Positions 21,286-32,272 of a stretch of DNA of 64,000 nucleotides are shown here, in pieces. The stretch comes from Rachicladosporium sp. CCFEE 5018 (taxonomy: Eukaryota > Ascomycota > Dothideomycetes > Cladosporiales > Cladosporiaceae), in the NCBI GenBank assembly GCA_002077045.2, contig KZ111141.1:1759093-1823092 (forward strand), read 5' to 3'. The notes beneath the pieces are model-generated. The model searched no databases, was not told where the DNA came from, and saw only the letters and a list, made by a program, of their open reading frames with translations. The translations under genes were made by a program, and so were the position numbers. Every line of letters begins with the position of its first letter. Within the stretch, counting starts at the first letter, position 1.

Positions 21286-24200
21286 ATGGCTACTTTGACA
21301 GAGGAGGAGACAGCTTTTGCCAAGTGAGCCGCTACAGAAGCCCAACCCAGACATCGAAGGTCATTACTGATGATCGCTACAGAGAGCTGAAGCCACAAGA
21401 GATCCCCGCGAAGCTACGATGCGGCATGTGCGATACCCTCGCAGTGAACGCAGTGAAGCTACCATGTTGCGAGACATCCATATGTGCCAACTGTAAGTCA
21501 CAACATTGTCCAAGCTTACGAGTACAGACTCTGACGAACGCACAGGTCAGGCAAAACTCACAGAGCAATGCCCAATATGCGAGCACAGCCCGGTGTCTGC
21601 GGATGCCTGCACGCCTATGAGAAGTCTTCGCATGACTATCAAGGCCCATCTCAAGACCGAGATGAAGAGACGCGCGGCTGCTGCTGCCGCTGCGGCGCCT
21701 CCACCTCGGAAGGAGCCTACGCCAGAAGCTGCACCCATCGTCGAAGAGCAAGCTCTGCCGACGCCGCTGGAAACGTCGTTTGAAAACATCGATGACACGG
21801 CTATGGCGGAGACCGGCAATGAGGATGCGCCGGACGCTGTCGCATCAACAGTCGTCGAGGAAACGGAAGATGCGGCTGTGGTAGACTTAAATGCACCCGT
21901 AAGCGTGACCACCGATATATTTGCGTGGACTCACAACTAATCAGTCCCTCACAGAACGATGGCCATCACATCAACGACGAAGAGCTCGGTGACGAAGAGC
22001 TCGACGACGACATGGCAGATGACAAGAGCGACATCGAGATCATCACGGAGCGCCCGGAACATGAGATGCATGCGAAAACCCAGATCGAGGAGAAGCAGGA
22101 GGATGCACAACAGCAGGAGGATCAGACTACGACACTCCCTAACAGCAATGCTCAAGGCAACTTCAACAACTTCAACCAAGCCCAACAAGGCTTTGGCGGC
22201 ATGGACTTCAACACCATGGGCGGCTACAACCCGATGATGGCAATGCAAGGCATGGGTATGCCCAACTTTGCCATGGGCGGAATGCCAAACATGATGGGTA
22301 AGCATAACAAGAAACGAAATCGCCAGCACCACCCAGTAACCCCCTTCCCAGGCATGTCAGGCATGAACATGATGGACCCGACTATGATGATGAACCAGAT
22401 GGCTCAATTCGGAGGTATTGGTGACATGAGCAACATGATGGCATCAATGATGGGAGGTGCTTATGGAGGAATGCCTAACCAAATGGGTGGCCCGAATGGG
22501 TTCGGCAATGTCGCTGGTGGATATAACCGATTCGGGATGAACTACAACCAACAGCAGCAGCAGATGCCTTTCAATAATGCTCGTGGCTTTAATCGTCCGT
22601 ATGGCCGTGGCTTCCGTGGTCGTGGTGGGTATGGCTTCGATGGTGGTCGAGGCGGGCGTGGCGGTGGCAATGCTTTCAATCAGTTTGGACCCGGCCAGAA
22701 TCGATTCCAACAGCAGCAGCAGCAGAACGGCTTCCAGCAAAACGGCCCGCAGAATGAGTTCCACAACGGGTCGCAGCAGCAGGATGTGCCTACCCAATCT
22801 ATCGAAGACGGATCCGCTGAGCCTGGTGCACGACGTGGCTCTCCGGTCTATGAGTCCATGAAGTCCGCCGATGGGGCCACTGTCGACAATGTTGTGCCAC
22901 CACGCAGACCGAGCGACGTGGATGATACTGACAGGGCAGGTGACGACATTACTAACGCGGTGAACGGTAATGACGAGACAACAATAGGCGATCGTGATGC
23001 AGATGTAGCCGAGCCAAATGCAAAGCAGGACGGACATGGTGAGTCCACTCCTATCACGATGCACAGCAATCCACGCTCGGGAAACGAACACACTTCGACG
23101 CTCGAGCATGTCGCTGACACCGCCCAAGATATTTCCGTAGACCCGTCGCACGACGACGAAGTCACTCAGGAGCCTGTCACCAAGCTCGAGCCAACCCAGA
23201 ATGACCAGCAGCAGCCAAATGGCACACATGAACTGCACGCCATCCCGAGCTTCGACAGCCATCAGCAACAGAACCGCTTCAAGCAGCCACCACCGGTACG
23301 AGCGATCACTCCACCCGTCAACGCGCCGACGGGTCCCAAAGCCATGCGTCAAGGTCTGCCCGATAATGGTCGCTTCTCTCGCCCGCAGCCCAGTCAGCCA
23401 CCTGTGCAGCCGAGTGGGCGCGACAGTCAAGTCCCTACCGGACCGAGCGCTGTGCGTGGCAGAAGTGCGGAAAATGGCGGTCACAAAGATGATCGCGGCA
23501 GAGACGACTCACGCTCACGATCACGGTCGAAGCACAAGAGCAGGAGACACAGATACGAGGAGGACGAGTATGAGTCAGATGCCACGTATGACCGCCGCAA
23601 GGAGCGTGAGCGCAGGAAGCGCAAGGAGAGGGATCGTGAGGAGAGGGACGGCGGTCGAAGCAACGGAAAAGCCCGTTCAAGGTCTGCGTCACCTGTAGAT
23701 GAGTCCTCATCGCGCCGTCACCGTCACCGCGAGGATGAGAAGCGTTCCCGCCGCGACCGTAGCCGCGACAAGCGCAAGTCTAGCTACCGCGATGAAGAGG
23801 AAGACGACGACAGCAATCGCCGCAAGTCCAAGAGCCATCGCTCACGTGACGATGGCGATGAGCACGCCCGCGATAAAGACAAGAGTACGCGCCATAGCTC
23901 CCGCCGCGAAGACGATGGCGATCGGAAAGACAAAGATCGCTCGTCGAAGCACTCCCGCCACCCCAGCCGCGAACGTGACCGCGATCGCTCTTCCCGCCCT
24001 TCAGTCTCCGAGCAGCCGTCCAGCGACGACATCGGCTTCAAGATCAAGGGCTCGCATTCCAACAAGATCAACCCTCGTGGCATGCCGCCTCCATCACGTA
24101 GTGGGCGCCATAACAGCACGGCCGAGAAGCCTGCCGCTAAGAGCGCGACGTCTTCGGATCCTTATGCCGAGGAGCGCGAGCGTCACAAGGCGGAGCGCGC

Positions 24201-24369
24201 GCTTAAGGAGCAGCAGCGGCGTCAGAGCACTAGTTTGGGTAAGCGGGAGAGGGAGGAAGAGGGTGGTGGAGGTGGGAAGAAGAAGGGGAGGACTATCAAG
24301 GCGAGGTATGAGGATGAGATTGCTGTTGGAGATGGGGAGAGGGAGAGGGAGGCCGGACGGTGGGGTTAG
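21286..24369 (+). CDS. RING-type protein with Gly/Met/Gln-rich core and RS/RD-rich tail
   Basis: Four exons: 21286-21323, 21383-21492, 21546-21898 and 21955-24369, summing to 971 aa. A further 54-nt frame-preserving intron (22298-22351) may be removed, giving 953 aa. Residues about 20-75 form a RING/U-box-like finger: LRCGMCDTLAVNAVKLPCC, then CANCQAKL and EQCPICEH. The spacing and the PCC-type third pair resemble the RING of Mpe1/RBBP6, a subunit of the mRNA 3'-end cleavage factor. No DWNN domain precedes it, so it is not a plain Mpe1 orthologue. The middle is Met/Gly/Asn/Phe-rich with Arg-Gly repeats and poly-Gln. The C-terminal third is full of Arg-Asp/Ser-Arg dipeptides as in splicing-related proteins. 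A nuclear RNA-linked ubiquitin ligase is a reasonable inference. Confidence 0.75.
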
Positions 24370-24886
24370 AAGCCCCGCCGGGTCGATGAGGGAGTGGAAT
24401 TTGGGGGTAAGTGGTGTGAGGGTGTGGTGGACTTGAGATGAGCACGTTAGCGGCAGGGTGCGGACGATCTTTGGAACATCGCGTTCGTTGCAGGTGGAGA
24501 TGTGAGTTGCACCACGAGTGTGCCAAAGACGAGGGCGAGACCTAGGGACGGGCTGGCGCAAAGCCTGCGACCTTCATGTGTATTATAGACAAAGCTGGGC
24601 TGCGTGCTACGGCTGTAAGCTAGCACACCCCGTGTTGAGCTGCTACATATTTCGCAGAAGGATTTTACGTGCGCGACTTGTTTCCTCAGTGTCCTCAGCT
24701 TTAGACAACCGTAGAGCTTGTGTGAGATCATCAATGATATAGGTAGGCGATGACATTGTGTCCAGGGGCCCATAAGGAAAGTACATGTGAGCAGGGAAGA
24801 GGCGACATGACCCGAGGGTCTTCTATGGTGATATGTACATATACAATACAAACGCCGTCGAGGTTCTACGACACCATCGTACTTTG
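24370..24886. other. convergent intergenic region
   Basis: 3' flanks of the RING gene and COX15. No supported gene. Confidence 0.5.
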
Positions 24887-26407
24887 CTACACCCCAGTCA
24901 TCCTCGCCTTCATCATGGCTTCCGGCCCTCTCTTGCCGACCTGTCCAGCCGTATTCGCAGCGTCCTGCACAAGCCTCATCGTGCTCTTACTAACCCTCAC
25001 CCGACTCCCCAGCACCAAGACGCCACTCAACAGCGCCAACGCACCAGCCTGATGCGCTGCCGCTAGTGGCGTAGGCACAAGATACCACAGCGTCGTAATC
25101 CCCATGACGACTTGCAGGCTGACATAGCCGACAACACCCGCCACGCCCTTCTGGACCGGCCTGGGCAACGCCAAGCGGCGACTGTAAGCCCATAGACCCA
25201 TGATCGAGACAAACGTCGTGGTGGCGAGGATTCGGTGGTCTAGTTGCACGAAAGCGGGGTTCTCGAGCATGTTTCGCCAGATCAAGTCTGGGTGCGGGGA
25301 GGGTGTGTGGGAGTACCAAGTCGAGAGAAGCTCGCTTTTCGGTGGGATGAAGCGCGGTTGGCCCATCCAGGGGAAGTCGTTGTAGACTAGCCCGGCGTCC
25401 AGACCTGCAACCAGGGCGCCGGAGATGGCGGTGCAGTAGGTTAGTCCAAACAACACTGCGGTGGCGATGCGGAATGGTTTCAGAGCTGGGGAAGAGAGGT
25501 GGGAGAGCTGTGCTAGCGAGGCTGTGGGATTTGCGAGGAGTCTGTGTTGGCGCAAAATCGCGAGGCCATTCCACAGCATTGCTAGGTAGGCTGCGAAGGC
25601 TGTGCCGAGGTGGGCTGCGAGGCGATATTGGGAGACGCGGGGGTGGGAGCCAGGCGCAAAGAGGTCGTCTTTCAGACCGGATTTGACCATCCACCAGCCG
25701 AGGAAGCCTTGAAAACCGATCAAGCCGCAGATTCCTACTAATCGTGCAGCCATGGGTGCGCTGACTTTTCGACGCGCGATGAAGTACGCTGTTGGTAGGA
25801 GAAATGTAATTCCCACCACTCGTCCCCATAGACGATGGCCCCACTCCATCCAGTAGATCTGCTTGTACTCTTCCAGACCCATGCGGGAGTTCAGCATCTT
25901 GAACTCAGGGGACAGCTTGTATAATGAGAACTCGCGCTCCCAGTCCTCATCGTTCAAGGGCGGAAAGGAGCCTGTGACTGGCCGCCACTCGACTATGGAC
26001 AGTCCTGACTCGGTCAGACGAGTAAGGCCACCCAAAACGACTATGCCAAAGACACTCGCAGCGGAAGCGAGTAGCCAATAGGCGGCAGACTTGCTGGACG
26101 TGGTGGGGAAGGAAGATGTTCTCGTGGTGTTCGCTGTTCGGCTGGCGAGGGTGGAGGAAGCATCACCAAAGGAGCTACTCAAGGCACCCAGAGGCGATGC
26201 TGATGGCAGAGCTGTGGAGGATGTGTAGCGCGCTGAGGGCGGAATGCGATAGTGGCCTGGCTTTCGGAAGGCATCGAGGAAAGGTGTCTGGCGGGCGGCG
26301 GGAGATGGCACTTTTTGCTGATGCAGGCAGCGACGACAGATGAAGCCATTGTCGACGAGTCGATTCGCCCTGAGGGCTAGACGCGCCCTGATAGGTGAGA
26401 GAGCCAT
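24887..26407 (-). CDS. COX15: COX15 heme A synthase, mitochondrial inner membrane
   Basis: Oxidises the C8 methyl of heme O to make heme A for cytochrome c oxidase. Single exon, 506 aa. The basic, Ser/Arg-rich N terminus (about 100 residues with RARLALRANRL and YTSSTALPSASP) is a mitochondrial presequence region. VFGIVVLGGLTRLTESGLSI begins the CtaA/COX15 domain. Four heme-ligand histidine sites are visible: MEWGHRLWGR, LAAHLGTAFAAY, VQLDHRILATT and AAAHQAGALALL. About eight membrane segments are present. The length agrees with fungal orthologues. It is transcribed divergently from the BTB gene. Confidence 0.96.
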   Translation of the reverse strand: MALSPIRARLALRANRLVDNGFICRRCLHQQKVPSPAARQTPFLDAFRKPGHYRIPPSARYTSSTALPSASPLGALSSSFGDASSTLASRTANTTRTSSFPTTSSKSAAYWLLASAASVFGIVVLGGLTRLTESGLSIVEWRPVTGSFPPLNDEDWEREFSLYKLSPEFKMLNSRMGLEEYKQIYWMEWGHRLWGRVVGITFLLPTAYFIARRKVSAPMAARLVGICGLIGFQGFLGWWMVKSGLKDDLFAPGSHPRVSQYRLAAHLGTAFAAYLAMLWNGLAILRQHRLLANPTASLAQLSHLSSPALKPFRIATAVLFGLTYCTAISGALVAGLDAGLVYNDFPWMGQPRFIPPKSELLSTWYSHTPSPHPDLIWRNMLENPAFVQLDHRILATTTFVSIMGLWAYSRRLALPRPVQKGVAGVVGYVSLQVVMGITTLWYLVPTPLAAAHQAGALALLSGVLVLGSRVRVSKSTMRLVQDAANTAGQVGKRGPEAMMKARMTGV

Positions 26408-26798
26408 TGAATCAATGAAGATGACAAAATTATTGAATCGCCATCTAGAGTCTAGATGTCATGGCTGATGTGCTGACCTAATCGTGCATGGAGACGCTCG
26501 GCTCGTGCTACCGAGACGTTAGACCCTGAGAAGCTTGGGAGCTTGTCCATGGAAGCTCAAGCGAGGGCTGGCACCAAGAGCTGCTGGAGCGGTTCGTGTT
26601 ATAGAGAAAGTCATATGCCTTAATCTCGGTTTACGCAGCAAGTCATGATCAAAAGACCAAGCTTGGTCATCTGAAGTACATCGCACATGTACAAGATACG
26701 TCACCTGCCACCCCACGAGCTTGGAAGTTTGACCTCCACGAGAGGTAGCACATAGCCGTATAGCACACGCTACATTCCAAGCTGGCCTGCCGCACCAC
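26408..26798. other. divergent intergenic region
   Basis: Shared promoter region of COX15 and the BTB gene. Nothing else recognised. Confidence 0.5.
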
Positions 26799-29723
26799 AT
26801 GACCGATCCCGCCGATTATCACTATCGTCACCAAGACGATGACGAGCCAACGGCAACAAACAAATCTTCCTCATCGCCTTGGACGTTCCCTCCACCAGAG
26901 CACCACCGACCCAACACCAGTCGACAGCTGAGCCTTCCGAGATCACTATACGGCAACAGTAGCTCCATCTTCGGTTCAGGCAGTAGCAGTAGTCACCGCA
27001 GTGTGAGCAAGCATCGTCAACGACCAGCACTCAGCATACGTCCAGCCACTCCTTCAGACACGCTGGATTCGGACTCACCGACCCAGCTGTCTTCGCTGCC
27101 CAATCGCAGTGCGGCCAGACAGTATGAAGATGAGATAAGGGCCACATCAGACCGACGCCGTCTGCCACGGGTCGAGAAAGATGCAGATGACCCCAGCACA
27201 CCGCCTGTGGCAGGGACCGGGCTCGAGAGACAGCACACTGCGACGTCGACGACGCTGAGCCGGCTGTTCGCTGTACATGCTGCGGTTAGTCCGGATGTCA
27301 GTCGTTCTCCATCGTATGCTCAGCCTCCGTTGCCGTATGTGCGCCAACAGTACAGTCATGAGACAGCCGCTCTGCCGGAGCATTTGTACTCACGAGGACT
27401 TCTGGGAGGAAGGCACAGCGACATTGCTGTCACTGCATTCGGAAAGCAATACAAGTTGCATAGGCTCATACTAGACCGAGCGCCCTTCTTCAGCACAGCT
27501 CTGAGCGAGCCATGGCTGGAGTCAAATGCCAAGGAGATGACCGTCAAGCCGGACGAGATTGACAGCAATATCACACAGCATGCTTTCGAGCTTGCACTCA
27601 AGCGATTGTACGGCTGTCCCAACATGCATGAGGAGGACGCGAATGCTGTCGGACTGTTTGCCACAGGTTGCTGGTTGGAGATGTTAGATCTCATTGACAT
27701 TAGCATTGAGAGCATGCTGCGTCAGATGACTCCCGAGACACTTGCACCGCTTATCAACCTCGTGACACGCAACTACTATGGCCGAGCTGGGGACAAAATA
27801 CTTGCGAGTGCCAAAGCCAAGCTGTGCAGGGATGGATGGCGCATGCCACTTCGGTACTGGGATGGCGTGCCTGCTGACATTGCACGTGAGATCATTGGAG
27901 GTGATGGCTTCTACATTGACGGGGAGTGGGAGAGATGGGTCTTGAGCAAGCGAGTGATCGATCGCAGACTACGAGCACTTGCGATTGACGCCGGTCTGCA
28001 TGAACCTAGTAATCGGAGGCGTATCATTCGAGCTCCTGCTTCGCTGGCGACCATGGCTATCCGCTTCGACTCAGTGTCACGAAGATCAGCACCAGCTGCA
28101 TTCAGTCCTGGCATGCCTGATGCCTTTGCGAAGTATATCACCCTTTACACACATCCTTCTATCGAACCATTGCTGGTGCTGCTTGACGAGGGCATTCATT
28201 ACATCCACCTTGACTTCGAGCAGCTGCAGTATATTCGACAAGCCAAAGATGTGATGGGAGTACCAGTCATGCCCGAGAAGGTCGTCAGCAATGCATTGTG
28301 GCAGCAAATGGAACTTCGGCAGCGAGTGATGAATGCTCGCGATACTGATCTGGAGCTCGGTATATCTGTGCAGGCCACCGAAGACCAAGCAGGCGGTGAC
28401 CGCACGATGTCAATCAGCAATCCAGTGACTCCTCCAGAGGGCAAAGGCAAGCAGCGAGCCACTGATACGGCAAACGCGACTGCGGTGCGAGACTTTGAGG
28501 AGCATGCTGTAGAAGACGACCACGACTCCCAATCTTGGGACGGCACTGGTCGACCACGCAAGTTCTGGATTCCTAGCAGCGATTGCAACATAGTCATGGG
28601 TGGCGCCGCGGAAGCCATCGTTGCAACACCAAGCAACAACCATGTCAACCGGCACACAGGCCGTTTCTCCCTCGTGCTGAACGCCGAAGACGTACCATGG
28701 GCCTCCGACTTTGCCACCGCAGCTTTACCTCGCCCAGGCACATCTGAAGGCGCGAGTGAAGTCCCGCCTCCAGCCATTAGCTACACCCATCTCCCACCCT
28801 TTCGCTTCAGCGCCGAATTCCCAGCTCCTCGCCTCCTCAAAGAACGCAAACGCGTCTACTCCCGCACAGTCTTCTACGCCGGCTCCCTGTGGAACATTTA
28901 CATCCAGAAAGTCGCCTCCGCTCGTCACACAAAGCAACTTGGCGTCTACTTGCACCGTGCCAAAGAACGCGAAACCGAAGAAGTCGTCTACGGCTCTTCC
29001 GCCCAAATCGCTTCGGTGGAAGGCCGGATTGGCCTATTAGAGCGAGAAATGCTCTCTTCCACGTCCCGTGACGAGCGCCGAAGGCTCCGTCGTCAGACGC
29101 TACCCAACGACGGCACGCATCTAGCCGACCCGCACGAAGCAGACGAGTCTTCCGGCTCTGCAGGCGATATAGACTCTGCTCTCGCCGGTGCCTCTGCCTC
29201 GTCTTCCCTCCCCGACCCCTCACTCCGACACCACCACCGCAAAACAGGGCAGTCCTCCATCCCGCCACCCCAAGCCTCAGACCACCTCTTTCCTGCTTCT
29301 CCCACCTCGCCCCTCTCCTCCTCCTCATCGGATTCAGACACTTCTTCTGCTCTGCCATCTCGCGCCTCCCGCCCGGTATCACAGACTTCTACCCTCCCAC
29401 CCTACACCGACGCAAGACCGACAATTAAAACGTATTTCAAGATCTACTCCCCCTCCCGCGGCGGCCGCATGCTCTCCGTCTACGAGTCCGCGCCGGATAA
29501 ATTCAATTTCAGTCAGAGTTGGGGCTGGAAGAGCAGTACTTTGATGCTTGAGGAGAATGGCTTCGGGATCGGCGCCGAGGTAGGAGGAATGGCTGAGGGC
29601 GAGACGAGGGAAGTAGGAGTCTTGGAGGAAAGAGATGGGGATGCTGGTGCTGAGAAAGATGGAGGACGAGGGGAGAAGGGGGATGGAAGGTTGAGGTTTA
29701 TGGTCGTAATTGGGAATGTGTGA
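26799..29723 (+). CDS. BTB/POZ domain protein
   Basis: Single exon, 974 aa. The BTB fold lies at about residues 195-305. It includes LYSRGLLGGRHSDIAVTAFG, YKLHRLILDRAPFFSTAL, and a BACK-like region after CWLEMLDLIDISIESM. BTB proteins commonly bring substrates to Cullin-3 ubiquitin ligases; whether this one does is unknown. The N-terminal 190 residues are disordered, Ser/Pro-rich and phospho-site-like. A conserved-looking second part (FRFSAEFPAPRLLKERKRVY, YAGSLWNIYIQKV) and a late block (TIKTYFKIYSPSRGGRMLSV) are separated by a long Ser/Pro linker with a poly-Ser run. The layout fits fungal proteins with distant similarity to Germ-cell-less, but I assign no symbol. Confidence 0.82.
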   Translation: MTDPADYHYRHQDDDEPTATNKSSSSPWTFPPPEHHRPNTSRQLSLPRSLYGNSSSIFGSGSSSSHRSVSKHRQRPALSIRPATPSDTLDSDSPTQLSSLPNRSAARQYEDEIRATSDRRRLPRVEKDADDPSTPPVAGTGLERQHTATSTTLSRLFAVHAAVSPDVSRSPSYAQPPLPYVRQQYSHETAALPEHLYSRGLLGGRHSDIAVTAFGKQYKLHRLILDRAPFFSTALSEPWLESNAKEMTVKPDEIDSNITQHAFELALKRLYGCPNMHEEDANAVGLFATGCWLEMLDLIDISIESMLRQMTPETLAPLINLVTRNYYGRAGDKILASAKAKLCRDGWRMPLRYWDGVPADIAREIIGGDGFYIDGEWERWVLSKRVIDRRLRALAIDAGLHEPSNRRRIIRAPASLATMAIRFDSVSRRSAPAAFSPGMPDAFAKYITLYTHPSIEPLLVLLDEGIHYIHLDFEQLQYIRQAKDVMGVPVMPEKVVSNALWQQMELRQRVMNARDTDLELGISVQATEDQAGGDRTMSISNPVTPPEGKGKQRATDTANATAVRDFEEHAVEDDHDSQSWDGTGRPRKFWIPSSDCNIVMGGAAEAIVATPSNNHVNRHTGRFSLVLNAEDVPWASDFATAALPRPGTSEGASEVPPPAISYTHLPPFRFSAEFPAPRLLKERKRVYSRTVFYAGSLWNIYIQKVASARHTKQLGVYLHRAKERETEEVVYGSSAQIASVEGRIGLLEREMLSSTSRDERRRLRRQTLPNDGTHLADPHEADESSGSAGDIDSALAGASASSSLPDPSLRHHHRKTGQSSIPPPQASDHLFPASPTSPLSSSSSDSDTSSALPSRASRPVSQTSTLPPYTDARPTIKTYFKIYSPSRGGRMLSVYESAPDKFNFSQSWGWKSSTLMLEENGFGIGAEVGGMAEGETREVGVLEERDGDAGAEKDGGRGEKGDGRLRFMVVIGNV

Positions 29724-30004
29724 GTATCTCGATCGTAGAACGGGGGGTGGGTGAGGTGATATAGCAAGCTCCGCGGATGTAGACCAGGCGGTATAATGAC
29801 AGCGAGAGCACATTGTACAATACCACTTAATGACCGCTACAAGCATTTCTCGCACTGAGGCTCAAGCGTTTTTAAGGTATACTAGCTGTAATCTCACTCG
29901 CGCCACCAGGGCTGCGAAGCGCACTCGCTGACTATGCATCTCTTCACATCTCAAGGCTAGTCTTGTCTTATCGCGGCCATGTGAGGTCACTCCATGTGCC
30001 GTAA

Positions 30005-32272
30005 TCACGCTATGCAAAACACCACTACTATGACAGCCACACCTACCCAAATCGGCACATTGCTCGGACTAGTCGCTCCACTGTCCTTAGCGCCATCAGC
30101 ACCACCGGTAGCCGCAATCTGAGAAGTAGCGTAAACAATGCCATTGAATGTCGCCTCGAACGTCACCGGGCCGTGACCATAGCCAGTAACGCGAGCCGGA
30201 ACAGTGGTGGTCGATGTCGGGCCATCGCCTGGGGTGACGGTCGTGGTGATCGTTGTAACAGTGGTGGTCGACGTGGACTTCATGGCGAGCACAGACTCCG
30301 CATTGTTGTGATGCGCAGGCGCAACGCTGGAGGTGTAGCAAGCGATGTCCAGCGCAGCGCAGATAGAGAGCTGCGAGGCGAACTCGGGCTCAGCATCGCG
30401 GGCCATCATATGAGTGGGCCTGTACGTGTGTGTACGATGGGTGGTGATGTGTGTCGGCTCGTGCTTCGCAGCATCACGCACGGGAAGCGGGTTGGGCATG
30501 TGCTTCGATGTCGAAGTCGCCACATCGCGGGGACCCATCAAACCTCCATCAGAGCGCTCCTTGTGACCGGCGCCTGGGTCGGCGGTGGCGATGTCGTGTG
30601 GGCCATTGAGGTTCCTGTCCGTGTGCTCCTTACGCGCTACGTCTGGTGGCGGCGTGGCAACATCCCGCGGACCCATGAAGCCATTCTCTGAGCTCTGACG
30701 GCGGGCGATATCGGGTGGAGGAGTCTCGACGCCAGCGGGAGAGCGATCGAGAATGTGCACAATAGTGTTAGTGTGAGGGTACGGCTGAGGCGTGTAATTG
30801 TACGTAGTGCGCACGGCGCTGGGGTCGAACAAGCTAGGCGTCGGGTAGAGCGAGGTAACGTCGCCGATGGTAGAGTCGACAGTGTGAGGCATGCCGCGTA
30901 CGATCTTCGGTGAAGAGATCGATGAGTGACTGGCGATCGGAGGAGCTGGTCCGGGGACAGTCCAAGATGCCGGCCAGGTAGCGCCAGCGAAGGATGTGAG
31001 GTCTCTAGCCTGCGCATCAGTCGCGGTCGGAGCGGCGATAGGGGAGAGTGGCGTGCTTGAACGACCATTGGCGGCGTCGCTGAGTGATGAAAGGGAGCTG
31101 GTCGAAGCCACGGGCAACAGCGATTCGCTCGGCAATGCGATAGGGGAAGCGGAGTCTGTCAGGGTCCACACATTGAGCGAGTTGATCTCCCAGTAGCTGT
31201 CAACAAACGCCTGCGGGTTGTTGGCCACGTAGATGTTGCAGGACTTCCATGAAGGATTGTCCCCAGACATCGGACAGCCATTGACTGCGAATGTCTGGCC
31301 GGCGTTGCTGCCACAGAAATCGATGTTGAAGATCAATTGCTGCTCGCCAAAGTGAGCATCGAAATCGCACGTACCCTGAAAGTTGGCCGTGGGTGTGCCA
31401 AATTCGCGGAGATCGGGGACCAGCGAAGTGTTCTTGCCATCAGCGATGGATTCCGGCACGCTGTTGCGCGGCCAGGACCACATCTGGATGCCCTCAGCAG
31501 TCCTCAGCATTGCATAGACGCCGCCTCCAGCACTATTGAGATCGGCGCCCGCAGCGTGAGCTTTGGTGTCGGAGACTGCACAGCCTGTGTACGAGTTCGC
31601 AAACTACGTTCGATTAGTGTCAGGGGGCAAGATATGTGAAAGCCCTAGAAAGTATCACTTACGGCGCAGTCGTTCGTCAGGAGAGTGCCGGTCTGATTTG
31701 AACGGGCGACCGTGCATCCCGGGCTTGCGGTGGTATGAAGGGACATGAGGTTGCCCGGGACACTGTTGGTTGTCTCGATGATGTCGATCTCGCCGGTGGA
31801 GGGCCAAATGCCGTCACCGACCATCCAGAACGCAGGCCACGTACCGCACCTGAGTAATGTCAGTATTGTGGCACGCGGTTCGTCAGAGGAAGTATTCCAC
31901 TTACACATTCGCCGGCACGTGAGCAGCATCCAGCACAAACAGGCCGTACTTGTATGTTCTCGTCGATTGAAGACGCAGAGACATACGGCCGAGGTTAGCA
32001 GACGGATCAAGTACGGCCTGAGTGTCGACGCCCCAGCGAGCGATTCCAGTAGAGGTGACATTGGCGATGCTCAAAAGTCCATTCTTCTCAGCAGTAAGGA
32101 TGTCGACGTAATGCACATAGCCGAAGGTCGGGTCATATCCAGTGTATGGAGTGAAATCAGTTGTAAAGAATTCGAGGCCGGTGTATGATTTCTGTAGGAT
32201 GAACGACTGGCAGGTACTGTAGTGGCCTAGGGTCACCAGGACCATGAGAATCTTGACGATAGAGCAAGCCAT
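30005..32272 (-). CDS. GH16 endo-beta-glucanase with repeat linker and GPI-type C terminus
   Basis: Three exons (32272-31905, 31849-31663, 31603-30005) give 717 aa. The start MACSIVKILMVLVTLGHYST is a signal peptide. The GH16 catalytic domain spans about residues 20-330, with CGTWPAFWMVGDGIWPSTGE followed by IDIIETT: the two Glu of the E-I-D-I-I-E motif are the nucleophile and the acid/base. Both introns fall inside the catalytic domain and restore conserved sequence. A long Ser/Thr/Pro-rich linker follows, including a 69-nt tandem repeat. The extreme C terminus is hydrophobic (VPIWVGVAVIVVVFCIA) after small residues, as expected for a GPI-anchor signal. Likely a wall-bound enzyme cutting beta-1,3 or mixed beta-1,3/1,4 glucan; the linkage is not certain. 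Confidence 0.9.
30519..30740 (-). repeat. imperfect 69-nt (23-aa) coding repeats in the GH16 linker
   Basis: About three and a half units read GPRDVATPPPDVARKEHTDR, GPHDIATADPGAGHKERSDG and GPRDVATSTS, with a degenerate first unit containing TPPPDIARRQSS. The units keep a 23-residue period, so they probably arose by slippage or unequal crossing-over. The linker length may therefore vary between strains. Confidence 0.75.

Noticed and set aside
22444..23484. 346-aa minus-strand frame opposite the RING gene
   Set aside because: It is a shadow of the Gly/Gln-rich coding strand. Leu/Ile/Arg runs arise from the complement of repeated codons.
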